From assembly GCF_010015585.1 (NCBI RefSeq), contig NW_022985083.1, positions 296,223 to 360,222 on the forward strand: DNA of 64,000 bases. The letters are read 5' to 3'. Made by a program: the position numbers and the translations under genes. Source of the stretch: Eremomyces bilateralis CBS 781.70. Its lineage: Eukaryota > Ascomycota > Dothideomycetes > Eremomycetales > Eremomycetaceae. Under the pieces are notes generated by a model. That model was not told the origin of the DNA. It was given only the letters and a program-made list of their open reading frames with translations, and did not search any database. This document shows positions 22,357 to 33,036 of the stretch, in pieces; position 1 is the stretch's first letter; the number at the start of each line of letters is the position of its first letter.

Positions 22357-23042
22357 GCTCGACCATAGCGAATCGACGGATTGTCACGGGAGGAATTGAA
22401 TCCTTGAATGCATACCGGCTGGCTGAGTCCGTATCCGCATGGTGGCCGGGTGGAGGTGCGGGTGCCTATAACTGCATAATAGATAGGAACGGATTGAGTT
22501 AAGGGCGTAGGAGTGGGAGAGACGAGGGATGACAGGAGACTATAGAGGAGCAGGAGATCCGACAAGAATACTAAGGGCTAAGAGTTGAGAGGAGAGGAGC
22601 TAGCAGGAGGATAGGACGATGCCACACGACAAGAGATCCAGGTGTGATGTGGTGATGAGCTGCACGACGTATGACCACATTGACCAGACATTCAGCCTTG
22701 TGCCTTGGAGCCTGACGTGGCTGAGTGTGGCGTTGTGGCACAACCAATCAAAACGCTCCTTCAGCGCTGGTGTGTGCTCTCAGTCAGTCACTCACCCTCC
22801 GCCGACTTCATCCAACATCACCCATAGTTCCCCATACCCCGATCCCCCAATTATTCCATCGCGAATCCACCCTTATCCATCGATTTTCCTCTCCGAATCC
22901 TGCTGGCTCATCACTGCGACCCATGACCCTTCAATGCTGAGCCTTTTTTCCGCCCGGCGCTCGCTAGAATCGCCTTTGGAGCGCCGCCCTTTGTCGGGCC
23001 CTGCACCTCCGCGAGGGGTGTGCCAAGCACTGCGTCGGGAGC
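22357..23042. promoter_or_regulatory. Divergent promoter of the VanZ-like gene and spt7
   Basis: This 686-bp region contains pyrimidine-rich tracts at 22790-22900 ahead of spt7, typical of fungal promoters and 5' UTRs. The ORF at 22619-23059 has no recognisable content. No defined operator is seen. Confidence 0.45.
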
Positions 23043-26000
23043 ATGTACACCGCGAATAATCCCCTCTCGCAATCGCTTGCATCGCGCCAACCCCATTATT
23101 CCGCCGTGAGAAAGTCGGGCTCCTTCTCCGGACCCCCCAGAATTCGGACGCCGATCCTGAACGATGCGATCATCCATTCGGGCCCGGGCTCCACCAGTGC
23201 CGGCACGGGGGCAGAGGGATTAGGGGAAGAGGACCCCCGGTATGCGCAGTTCCGGGACCGATATGCGCAATCCGAAGCGCGTTTGTTCGCACTGTGTCGC
23301 GGCGAGACGGTCGTGTCGAAAAAGCGAAGTGCGGACGAAATGGAGGGAAGTTTACCGAATGGACAGAATGGACATGCGGAGGCATCATCAAGACCCGCGA
23401 AGAAGGCCGCACGGACAATTGATGAGGACGACTATGGAGACGACGAGGAGGACGAAGAGGGCGAGTCAATCAAGAAATCCCCCTTATCGCCGCTGCATAC
23501 GAAAGGGAAACTGCCCAACAACGTCTTCCACGGGTTCGGTTCGCCAATGGTTCGAGTTGCGTCATCGTCGAGTGCGGCTGCGGAGCAGGCTGTGCAAGAT
23601 CAGAGCAAGCTACAAGATGAACTACGCAAGCGGTTAGAGCAAGATAAGAAGAAGGCGGAGGAGGCGGCGAAGCGGAGTTGTTTCACTTTATACTACACCC
23701 TGGAAACCGACCGAGATGCGATGCTGGAACAACAGAAGCTGGATGAGCTGGATCGGCAGATCGAGAAAGAGATGTCGGGACAGCAGGCGGGAGCTGGCGC
23801 ATCCGGAGACAATGCCGCGCACCAAGGCGGGTCCTTGAGTAGCTCAAACCTGGGCGCTTCTAGTTTGACCCTGAAGCATCTCATCAAAAGGATCGATGCC
23901 AAGCGGGGGATCGTCCGAGCAAACGACGCCCAACTGCGAACCCTCATCAACGAAGTGCGGAAAAACAGGAGTAAGTGGGCGAACGAGGATAAGGTCGGCC
24001 AGGAAGAGCTATACGAGGCGGCGGAGCGGGTCCTCATCGAGCTCAAAGCACAGACCGAGCATGCCGCCCCTTTCCTGCAGCGCGTGAATAAGCGCGATGC
24101 ACCGGACTACTACAACATCATTAAAACTCCGATGGACGTCGGGACGATGTTGAAGAAGTTGAAGCAGCTTCAGTACAAGTCCAAGAAAGAGTTTGTGGAT
24201 GACCTGTACCTCATCTGGTCCAACTGCTTGAAATACAACCAAGATCCGAACCACTTCCTGCGGAAGAAGGCCACCTACATGCGCAAGCAGACCGATAATC
24301 TCGTCAGGCTCATCCCGGACATCACGATCCGCGATCGTGCCGAAGTCGAAGCTGAGGAGCGGCGGCAGCAGAACGGTGATGTGGATATCGATGGCGTTGA
24401 GGATAGCGACGACGGTACTTTTCACATGCTCTGATATATCTCTGACCCGTGTTGCTGACACCGTAATTCCAGAGGAACCCATCATGGCGTCACGCGGCAG
24501 AAAAGCGCCCAGTAAAGGCAAAAAGGGAAGCACTGCTGCGCGAAAAGCCCCTCCAGGTGGAAGCGAAGAGACTCCAGCGACTGAGACCAAGCCATCCGTT
24601 CCACCTACTCTAAAGAACGAATTCCTTCGAGCAGATTCCGATGCACCAGTGGAGAACGGGTTCACCACGCCGCCTCCTGGGACACTGACCCCATTAGGCC
24701 CCCATGGCGTAACCGGTAGCCAGGTTGATGGTTCCGATGCCGACGGCGGGGCGAGCTCCTTCAACGATGTGCAAACCGGTCATATCGATGACGCTGACAT
24801 TGATGATGCCGAGTATAAGACATGGAAGCAAGTGACCAAGAAGGCGCGAGCCTTGGCTGCAGCCGAGAGGAACCGTCTTTTTCGCGGGAATGAAATTAAC
24901 CCTGAGGAACCAGCGCTCCTCCGTAGCAGGGCCGGAATGAGAAGGTGGCTGCGCGGTCGTAAGATTGCAAGCCAAGAGGGTGAGCCGACCGATCTCAGCG
25001 TGCAAGCGGAAGCAAAAGAGTCCACGCCGGGAATGTCGGGCGAAACGCTCGCCGAAGGCATCGAAGAGGAGGAAGAGCTCGCTCTCCCGGACTATTACGA
25101 CGTCGTTTCCGCAATCCCGGATCTCGACGATCGACTAAAGTGGGAAGTTGACGCGGATGGCCAAGTCGTTGACCAAGCTGAAGAATGCCTTCGTGTTGTA
25201 CCTCCGGGCACGTTTACCGCTCCCGAAAGCGCACTGACCAAGAAAATGGATGCCAATATGAAGCAGATTCAAGACACTCGGAGGGTGTGCGCTAAGATCG
25301 GCATCGTGAAGCAGATGCAACAACAGGCCCAGGTATGTTCGGCTCAGTAAAATACTATCTTCAGCTGCTCGAAATTGAAGTAGTTGCTGATGACATCACA
25401 GATCTATCAAAATCAGTTCCAGAAATATGATCCGATTCCTTTCCGCGAGGCGGACATCGGGACTCACGTTGTATCTGATGATGGGCCGGTCATGAGCCCC
25501 GAAGTATGCCGTGCCGCCATGCAACGGAGCGTCGCCAAGATCTTCTTCCATGCCGGATTCGAAGATTATCAGCCCTCCGCGCTCGATGCTGTGACCGATC
25601 TAGCCGGGGACTATTTCAAGAACCTCGTCAAAACCCTCAATGTCTACAAAGAGACTCCTCAAGTCAAAGTCCCAGCACCTGCTGGATCGGAAAGCGAACT
25701 GATCGCTCAACCCCGGTTCACGGATGAAGAAATCCTTCTGCACACGTTGGATGTAAATGGCATGGATGTCGGTCAACTTGACACCTATGCGAAGGACGAG
25801 ATGGAGCGGCTTGGTGTCAAATTGGGAGTGAGCCACGAGCGAATGAAGGCGCATCTTGCGGAGCTTCTCGTAAGTTACGGTGAATATTCAAAAACGGCAA
25901 CAACTAACATATGCAGCGTCCTGCAATCGACCCCACGCATGGACCCGACGGCGCAGGAGCCTTTAACGATGGCAGTGAACAGTTCGTCGGTGGAGATTTC

Positions 26001-26649
26001 GCCGAGGACATCGGCGAAGACTTCTTCGGGTTTAAGGAGCTTGGACTCGATCGCGAGTTCGGTCTCAGCACTCTTTCGGTTCCTTTGCATCTTCTCAGCA
26101 GTCGTCTTCACCAGGGTTACCAGAGCCAAAACGCAACGTACGTGTCAATTCCTACGATACCGCCATCAACTCTATCTAACGCCCACCCGCAGCACAACCC
26201 CAATGACCGGCGAAACCTTACCCCAACCCGACGCCTTCAAGCCCATCACCGCCGAAAATATCACCGACGAAATCGGCCTCATCCACGGCTTCTTCCAAGA
26301 CAAGCTGCGCGCCAACGGCAACCAGTCGCTCATCGAAGACGACGACCTACCCCCCAAGCAGCGCTTCCCCAAACCCCGACTGCCGCCCACGGGCAAGATC
26401 ACCAGTCCGCGGAAGCGCCCGATCCGCGAGCAACAGCAGCTAGCGAAGAAAAAGCGCAAGCTCGAAGAAGGCAAGGACGATGCCGGTGGGGGCGCGGGCG
26501 CGCAGCCGTCCACCAACGGGATCACCAAGACGGCGAATAAGGTGGCGGGCCGGATGCAGTTGAAGATGCCGGAGCCGAAGGAGCCGGCGGTGGACTCGGC
26601 GCACGATGATGGGAGTGTTATGGGCATGATGAGCCCGGAGAGCATGTGA
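23043..26649 (+). CDS. spt7: SAGA complex subunit Spt7 (bromodomain and histone fold)
   Basis: Five exons (23043-24414, 24473-25332, 25402-25869, 25917-26137, 26193-26649) encode 1125 residues. Spt7 is a core structural subunit of the SAGA histone acetyltransferase/coactivator. A bromodomain covers about residues 335-430 ([50 protein letters not shown]). An Spt7-type histone-fold region lies near 760-850 ([29 protein letters not shown]). The C-terminus is basic, with [11 protein letters not shown]. All introns are 47-69 nt with canonical borders. The N-terminal 230 residues contain long acidic and basic low-complexity runs. The start is the first ATG of the long exon and precedes no other in-frame ATG that improves the match. 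Confidence 0.9.
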
Positions 26650-27294
26650 TGAGGCGGTCGAATCGGACCCGCGGCGTTCTGCGATGTGCGGATTTCTTGT
26701 GCGATGTTTCCGTTGGCTACGTGAGAGAGGGACCCAGGCCTTCCGGTCCCTCGTGGGCGTGATGGTTTTTTTCAATATCCTGCATTGGGTTGGGCATTTT
26801 CATCGGACGGTTCGCATCCCCGCATGGCGTCGCTCGAGACCTCTTGGTCGTCGACATCTCCTGGTGTTTGAGCACCGTCGCGCTCCGATTTGCGTTTCTG
26901 GGGTTGGATGGATCATGAACGGTCGATCGACACGGCATGGGCGAGAAGATTTTGGGGACGTTTCCCCTGCGGCGTTGGGCGAACAAGCGGATATTCTGAA
27001 TCGGCGGCTTTTTGCGATATTCCGTCGTCCTTGATGGCGAGCGAGTTTACGCGCGCTTTATCGATGGTAGACGATCCTGGATTGATTTACGATGCTTTTC
27101 ATGCTCGGAGATGCACGAACAAGTGAGGAGAGGGATCCTTGGCTTGGTAGTCAATGCATCGCGAGTCAGTGGGCTGTACATAAACAAAGCAATGCGAATC
27201 GATCAGTGTATTATATATTGGGTCTCTTGAGGTGACCTACACTTTGGTATCCAAGAAGTGGCAATATATATACGGTATGGTCCAATCTACACGT
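26650..27294. other. Intergenic region between convergent spt7 and the decarboxylase gene
   Basis: This 645-bp stretch holds the 3' ends of both genes. Small ORFs on both strands (26684-27034 plus, 26717-26986 minus) are antisense pairs without recognisable content. Confidence 0.5.
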
Positions 27295-29147
27295 CTAGAT
27301 CTCTACATCCTTCGCCACAACCTCTATTGCCTTCACCAGCCCTTCCACTGTTCCCCTTCTAGTATCTCTAGCGACCACCACTCTAATAAACTTGCCGTTA
27401 GGCCCCGGCGCATAATCCACCATGAAGCCTCGCTCAACTAGCCTTCTCACAATCTCCGCGCTAAGCCGTCCGTTATAGTCCTCATCCGCACTGAGCTCTC
27501 CGTCTTTCGCCCAGTAGAAGCACACCTGCAGACACGGCAGCGGCTTCTGCGAGATCAGGACAAAATTCTTCCGTTCGGACAGGAGCTCGTATAAGTGGCC
27601 AGCAACGTCGAAGGCGTCCTCGAGGAGTTTCGCGTATCCGGACGTGCCGTAGTAATTCCAGCCGAGGAAGAGTTTCAGGGCGTCGCCTTTTCGTCCGCAT
27701 TGGGGCGTTAGGTCTGCTAGATCGTAGAACTCGCCGGACTCTTCTTCCTCGTTGTGGAATAAGCTGTGATGAGTTAGGGGAGGTGGTCCCATGGACGGAC
27801 ACTGTTCAGACTTACTATCCTGCCTTGAGCGTGCTTGCAGCCTTGAATAACCTCAAGTCCCTGCCAACCAGGAAACTACAGGTAACCGGTACTCCGAGCA
27901 TCTTATGAGGCGTGATAGCCATGCTATCCACATCCTCTATCCCATCAAGTCTTCCCTTTCGCAACTTCTCCGAAAACAGCACTGGACCACCCCACGACCC
28001 ATCAACATGGCACCACAATCCCTCTCTCCGCGCGACCTTCGCGATCTCCCCGATAGGATCAAAACTCCCCAACACCGTCGTCCCAGCTGTCGCATTCACG
28101 AAAAACGGCAGTTCTCCCCTCTCCTTCGCCGCAGCAATCTCCTTCTCCAACTCCTCCACAATAATCCTCCCCCGCTCATCCACCTTCACCGTCCGAACGG
28201 CCCCAGACCCCAACCCCGCCATCACACACGCCTTCTCCACACTATAATGCCCATGCTCGCTCGTCAATACCACCAACCTCTTCCCCCCCGGCACCGCGCC
28301 GTTCCCCCCCTCCTTCGTCTCCGGAAACATCGTCACCTTCGCAATCAACATCGCCAACTGATTGCTCGCACTGCCACCATTCTGCGCGACCCCGCCAGCG
28401 AACCGAAAGGGGCGGTTCCCCTCCGCATCCACGGCATCGCGGTCCCAGCCGACGAGCTTCGCGAGCGCGAAGCTAGTCGTCCGCTCGACTTCGGTGAGCG
28501 CGGGCGACACGTGGGCGACGTGCAGGTTGGTGTTGAGGGTAGCGAGGAGGAGCTCGGCGGCGAGGCCCGGGGCGTTGGTGGCAGCGTAGAGCTTGTCGAG
28601 GAAGCCGGGGCTGAAGGTGTTGACAGAGTAGGAGAGGAGGAGGCGTGCTAGGGAGGTGAGGCCGGGGGGGCCGGTGCCAGTGGTGGGGAGGGAGAGGTTG
28701 AGGAGGGAGGTGATGGAGGGGGAGGGGTGGGGTTCGACGAGGGTAGTACGGTGGGAGATGGGGGTGTTTGTGTCAGTAATGCCGTTCGTGACGCCGTTAC
28801 GAGACGGGGCCAGGTCCGGGTCCTCGAGGCTATAGCGGAGGGAGCCGGGAGTGGAGACTGGTATTGTCAGGCCTTGACCGGATGGGATGACTTTGGTATC
28901 CTCGTCCGCCGTTTGAATGAATGGAATTATCAGTTGTTGCAGTCGCGTCAAGACCTGGTAACTTGTTAGCAATGCGATATCAATATAAATTATCGACCAC
29001 AGACTGAATAAGGCCTCGGTACTTCGTTCAGAAATTTATTCACCGAAGTACACAGTCCTTTGATCTTGACTGGGACGATTGGGGCATTCATTGTACCTCT
29101 GCTACCTCATCCGCTCGACTTGGACTAATCTGCTCCTTGGACAACAT
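27295..29147 (-). CDS. Group II pyridoxal-phosphate-dependent decarboxylase
   Basis: Three exons (29147-29106, 28954-27816, 27763-27295) encode 549 residues. The first exon is only 14 codons (MLSKEQISPSRADE) and is separated by a 151-nt intron. The fold is that of the glutamate/cysteine-sulfinate/aromatic amino-acid decarboxylases. Motifs are GGSASNQLAMLIAK, SEHGHYSVEKA, VNATAGTTVLGSFDPI, CHVDGSWGGPVLFS and SMAITPHKMLGVP; the last holds the PLP lysine at about residue 366. The protein resembles the cysteine sulfinate decarboxylase-like branch more than yeast Gad1, but the substrate cannot be set from sequence. The antisense strand carries long ORFs in its G-rich stretch; these are shadows. 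Confidence 0.85.
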
Positions 29148-30130
29148 TCTACGCCGCTGAAACAACTTTGGTATTGTATGCGAATCTCATATATACCCTA
29201 GGACTTTTTGAAAATATTTGACAATAGAAAACCGCAAGACTTGGGATAAATAATAAATCGGTAAACGAGATGTTCGAACAAAAATACCACCCCAAGAGTT
29301 GTATTGACTTAATTTAATTAGCTTGCCCCCCAATTGTGCGCAGTCTCTATTTATATTGGGGGAAAAGTCGATGATAGTGCTTGGTATTCGCCGCATCATC
29401 CATCACGGTATGGTACGCTACCATCACATCACACCATTTTATGCCACTTGCACCCACGTGGAATCCCGGGAAATCTGGGGATTCGGACCTGTTTAGCCGA
29501 GCTCAAGAGATGTGAGCGGCAAATACTACGTACTATTAGGTAGCAATATCACTGGGATAGTTGGTCATGGAGTCATGTACCCCGTTGGAAAGGTCTCTAG
29601 CATATATGATGACCAATTTTTTCCTATCCGAAGTCTCGAATAAATAAATTCGCCACACGACTAAGTTCAGCCCTACGAAGAACTTGGGGAATACGGATAT
29701 AGAGAACCGGAGCCGTGGACCTCCTGGGCTTTGAACGCTGACCAATTTACCATTCCTCCGATTGCTACTATTCAATTACCGGCATTTCTCCATAATGCTC
29801 TGGGGATGAAGAACGATACCAGTATTAACAAGAAACATCCGGGAGCAATCCCGATCTCCAAAAGCAAAGAGAGCGATACCAAGTCCATGTTATAATGACT
29901 GTTGAAAAATGGAAGAATACCTAGGTCGAATACTCTATGTGATGTTACATGGCACGTCGAATCCCGAATCCTCCTTGCGTGGGCCCAACCCAATGCGTAT
30001 GCCTCTCCTCGGGGTGTACATCCTAATAAACCTTGGATCATAGCCCCCCATCGCGCATCGCGGACACAGGTATGAGGCCTTCGGGGGTCCACCGAGCGAG
30101 TGCACGCGGATCGTGTTGGTGGGCCAAAAT
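29148..30130. other. Region upstream of the decarboxylase, no supported gene
   Basis: This 983-bp stretch includes the decarboxylase promoter and an A/T-rich section at 29190-29330. Short ORFs (29536-29775, 29772-30092, minus) lack any recognisable motif. Confidence 0.5.
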
Positions 30131-30979
30131 TTAGGGCAGCTTATCAGATCCAGGCCTCGGGCGCAGGAACTCTGGATCGATAGCCACTGATGGCCACATA
30201 TACGTGAAGAAATTCGTTCTACGACACACATCTCCGTATGTACCGTACGGTTGCTCTGCTTCGACGGCGGTTCTCGGTTGTATTGGAGCCGGATCCTCGG
30301 TTTTGGAATCGTATATGGTTAGCCGTGGTACCACTAAAAAATTCGCAGGTCGCCAAGGGAGTTCGATGGTGTTCCGCTCAGATGCGTCCAGGGCGCGGCA
30401 ATGTGGACCGTCCGGATCGAGGATCGGCTGATATCTTGCCCAGTATGACAACAATTCACCTCGAGCGTCCGGGGATAGGAAGAATATGTGATCGCCTTGT
30501 ATCGCTACGTTGTCGGCGGACTTCCAGAGAAAATCGCCGATACCCGTCCTCCACAACTGACCGCTGATGAAGAGATGGATCTTGCACACGTGGTGATGCC
30601 CATCCACTGGATGGATGGGAATGCGAAGGGGACCAATCCAGAGTCCTGATACCCAATGAAGTTGTTCGAATGTTTCAGCTTCGGCACAGCGTGGACAAAC
30701 TTCGATGCTACACCAACATGCTGGGGGCACGGATCGGAATATCGAAATCGGAGAGCGCAACTCGACCTTAGGAGGGCCTCTTTTATACGCAAGGTTGAGT
30801 TTTTGGCCGATGAATGGATGGCGTATGTTTGTAGGGAGCGTCGCTATCTTCCTAGCTCGGGGTTCGACGTTGGCCGTGCATCGTATTACTTTCGGTGACT
30901 GTATGAGTCTTCCCCTCGTCGAATAGTTGTCAGTCCGTGACCTGCGCAGCCGGGTGCGAAACGATCGTAATCCTGGCAT
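30131..30979 (-). CDS. Hypothetical protein, orphan (282 aa)
   Basis: A single open frame from ATG 30979 to a stop at 30131 encodes 282 residues. I do not recognise the protein. The first 80 residues are strongly basic. A Cys-rich patch follows (CWCSIEVCPRC, near residues 88-98). Then comes a mixed globular-looking section rich in aromatic residues (LHWVSGLWIGPLRIPIHPVDG, ISGQLWRTGIGDFLW, LLSYWARYQPILDPD). No signal peptide or membrane segment is seen. Composition is protein-like rather than random, but antisense ORFs overlap the same DNA, so coding status is moderate. It sits tail-first against acn9, whose stop is 28 bp upstream of this start. Confidence 0.4.
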   Translation of the reverse strand: MPGLRSFRTRLRRSRTDNYSTRGRLIQSPKVIRCTANVEPRARKIATLPTNIRHPFIGQKLNLAYKRGPPKVELRSPISIFRSVPPACWCSIEVCPRCAEAETFEQLHWVSGLWIGPLRIPIHPVDGHHHVCKIHLFISGQLWRTGIGDFLWKSADNVAIQGDHIFFLSPDARGELLSYWARYQPILDPDGPHCRALDASERNTIELPWRPANFLVVPRLTIYDSKTEDPAPIQPRTAVEAEQPYGTYGDVCRRTNFFTYMWPSVAIDPEFLRPRPGSDKLP

Positions 30980-31006
30980 GGTAACGATAGGCTTGGTGAT
31001 GATAGT

Positions 31007-31528
31007 TCACTTCGATTCGGTGCCTGAACTATTGTCATCGGGTGAAGGGTTGTGGATCGTCTGCATGAGGTCGTAGAGCTGAACAAGTTGCTCGTCTACG
31101 TATCCTGTGTCAGTACAAGAAAGAACGCCTTTCGATGGCTTGGGTGGTAAGGCCGACTCACCACTCATCTTCGCCATTTTCCCCTGATCTAATTTCTCTT
31201 CTCGCCAGGACTCTCCTTCGAGGGCTTGGGCATATTGCTGCCATTCGGAGAGGAACCCGATCTTGCCAAGGTCAGCAAACACTTAGGGAGTATTCATGGA
31301 CAGGTGACCAACTATATGCACGGGGTTTTCGACGGTTTTGTGAGCCCGAAACTCGCTTTTGACATACTGATCTCCCAGCATCCGCATGTCTGGATGTAGC
31401 TTCCGGCGATGAGCCCGAAGAATCCGTCGGTATAAGGGGATCGGTGGCAGCAGCGCTACAGAGGATCTTGCAGTGGCCAATTGAGCAGCCGATGCTGCGG
31501 TGGCCATCGTCTTCAGACTTGGTCTCAT
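31007..31528 (-). CDS. acn9: Succinate dehydrogenase assembly factor 3 (Acn9/SDHAF3, LYR protein)
   Basis: Three exons (31528-31313, 31261-31162, 31095-31007) encode 134 residues. The family acts in the mitochondrial matrix, protecting the iron-sulfur subunit of complex II during assembly. The LYR motif sits at residues 32-34 in [19 protein letters not shown]. The conserved blocks [20 protein letters not shown] and [15 protein letters not shown] follow, the second across the first intron. The N-terminus is Ala/Ser/Thr-rich with few acidic residues, as in a mitochondrial presequence. The first intron needs the unusual donor GTTGGT (31312); the second has GTGAGT. Met at residue 8 is an alternative start. 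Confidence 0.88.
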
Positions 31529-31953
31529 GGTTCACGATTGACTTGTCCAAGAAGGTGAATTTTCTCTTTTATTATTAAGATGATTCATGATTCCAACAAC
31601 TTTTCATCAGGAATACATGAAGCAATGCACCGAGGTTGGGGGAAGCACCGAGTATCACGTGATTATAGAATTGCTGAGATCCGATTGGTCCAATCTGTGG
31701 CTCCCTTCACGGCATTTAATTATCAAATATTAACATCCTTCAACGACATCCATCATCTCCACAAGCTTACCAGTGCCTACCATACCAACCTACCTATTCA
31801 AGTTGTTTCTACACAGATATATTAGTAGGATTCAGCGTTGCCCCACATCTACATATTTTCCTCTGATGCCACTAAGGAGTCGACATCCAATCCTAAAGCC
31901 AACAATAATAGGACATCTGTTTGCCGGACATTTCTTTGTTCAATCTCGAGACA
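31529..31953. promoter_or_regulatory. Divergent promoter of acn9 and mtq2
   Basis: This 425-bp A/T-rich region lies between two divergently transcribed genes. A candidate CCAAT box (reverse, GATTGG) is at 31683-31688. Nothing else stands out. Confidence 0.45.
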
Positions 31954-32715
31954 ATGCTTCCTACTCCCTCTACGAGTCATGTCAATTTCAATCGAGTCTA
32001 TGAGCCAGCTGAAGATTCATTCTTGCTACTTGATACTCTATCAGCAAGCTCGGAGATAAAGTTTCTCTCTGAAAGATTCAAGACATCCCCTCCACCTCTG
32101 ATTATGGAGGTCGGTAGCGGATCAGGCGTTGTGCTTGCCTTTGTGGCTGCACATGCCAATCATATTTTCGGTCGTTCAGACTCCATGTTTCTAAGTTCCG
32201 ATCTCAATGTTTTCGCTTGTCATTCAACCTCGAACACGGTTCTGAAGGCCATTGATTCCGCAAGCAGCCTTGGGGAGAAACGTTCTTTGTTCCTCAACTC
32301 CCTCAACGCGGATCTTTTGTCATGCCTCAAAGCGAATAGCGTGGACGTTCTGATTTTCAATCCGCCATACGTGCCCACTTCCGAGGTGCCGGAGCGTAAA
32401 GCTAGTCTATTTCCAGATCCGGTAAATGAAGCCCCGGTATCGTTTGATGATGAATCGCATTTCCTTTCCTTATCATATGCTGGCGGGGTAGATGGAATGG
32501 AGGTCACGAACCGTCTCCTTGAAGATCTCCCCCGGGTCCTCCACAGAGCTCATGGAGTGGCATATATACTATTGTGCGCCCAGAATCGACCAAGAGAGGT
32601 ACAATCCCATGTGAAGGCATGGGGCCCTTCCTGGGAAGTGGAGATCGTCTCCTCCAGCGGCAAGAAAGCAGGATGGGAAAAACTGGTTGTTCTGCGAGTT
32701 AGTAGGGCTGGATGA
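31954..32715 (+). CDS. mtq2: eRF1 glutamine methyltransferase catalytic subunit (Mtq2/HEMK2)
   Basis: An intronless 253-residue SAM-dependent methyltransferase. Mtq2, with Trm112, methylates the GGQ glutamine of release factor eRF1. Evidence: the N-terminal family signature VYEPAEDSFLLLDTL, the SAM-binding loop EVGSGSGVV (around residues 53-60) and the catalytic NPPYVPT (around 136-142). A C-terminal block GGVDGMEVTNRLLEDLP also fits the family. The ORF could start 11 codons earlier at 31921, but MLPTPSTSHV just before the conserved region fits fungal relatives better. Confidence 0.9.
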   Translation: MLPTPSTSHVNFNRVYEPAEDSFLLLDTLSASSEIKFLSERFKTSPPPLIMEVGSGSGVVLAFVAAHANHIFGRSDSMFLSSDLNVFACHSTSNTVLKAIDSASSLGEKRSLFLNSLNADLLSCLKANSVDVLIFNPPYVPTSEVPERKASLFPDPVNEAPVSFDDESHFLSLSYAGGVDGMEVTNRLLEDLPRVLHRAHGVAYILLCAQNRPREVQSHVKAWGPSWEVEIVSSSGKKAGWEKLVVLRVSRAG

Positions 32716-33036
32716 GCTAAATGGAGATCGCAAGGGGATTTTCGGACGGTGCACACTCTCATATTCATTGCGTGGGGCAGTCCACGGAGACGTGTCGCTG
32801 GATGCGGCAATGCCAGAGTGCTAATGGAAATCATTCCGAGTAACAGTCTTTCATACTGTTTAGTATGGCTTGGCTTCGACTGTCAAAGAAGCATTGATGC
32901 GATGCAGGACATTGTCAAGCCCATATTATGCAAAGAGCAGCCGGCAAGCACTCTCAAGCTACAGCGAGGAACATACGCTTCCCACGAACGGTGTACTCAT
33001 CCTCTGGTTGAATGGCCCCGACCTCCAATCTCGATC
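32716..33036. other. Spacer between mtq2 and the kinase gene
   Basis: A frame open with the kinase extends back to about 32749, but its content is not kinase-like and it starts at GTG. It is treated as 5' UTR/promoter. In-frame ATGs near 32825 and 32902 are alternative starts for the kinase. Confidence 0.4.

Noticed and set aside
29690-29765. Possible tRNA-like segment (TTCAAAGCCC on the minus strand)
   Set aside because: No cloverleaf and no A-box at the right distance.
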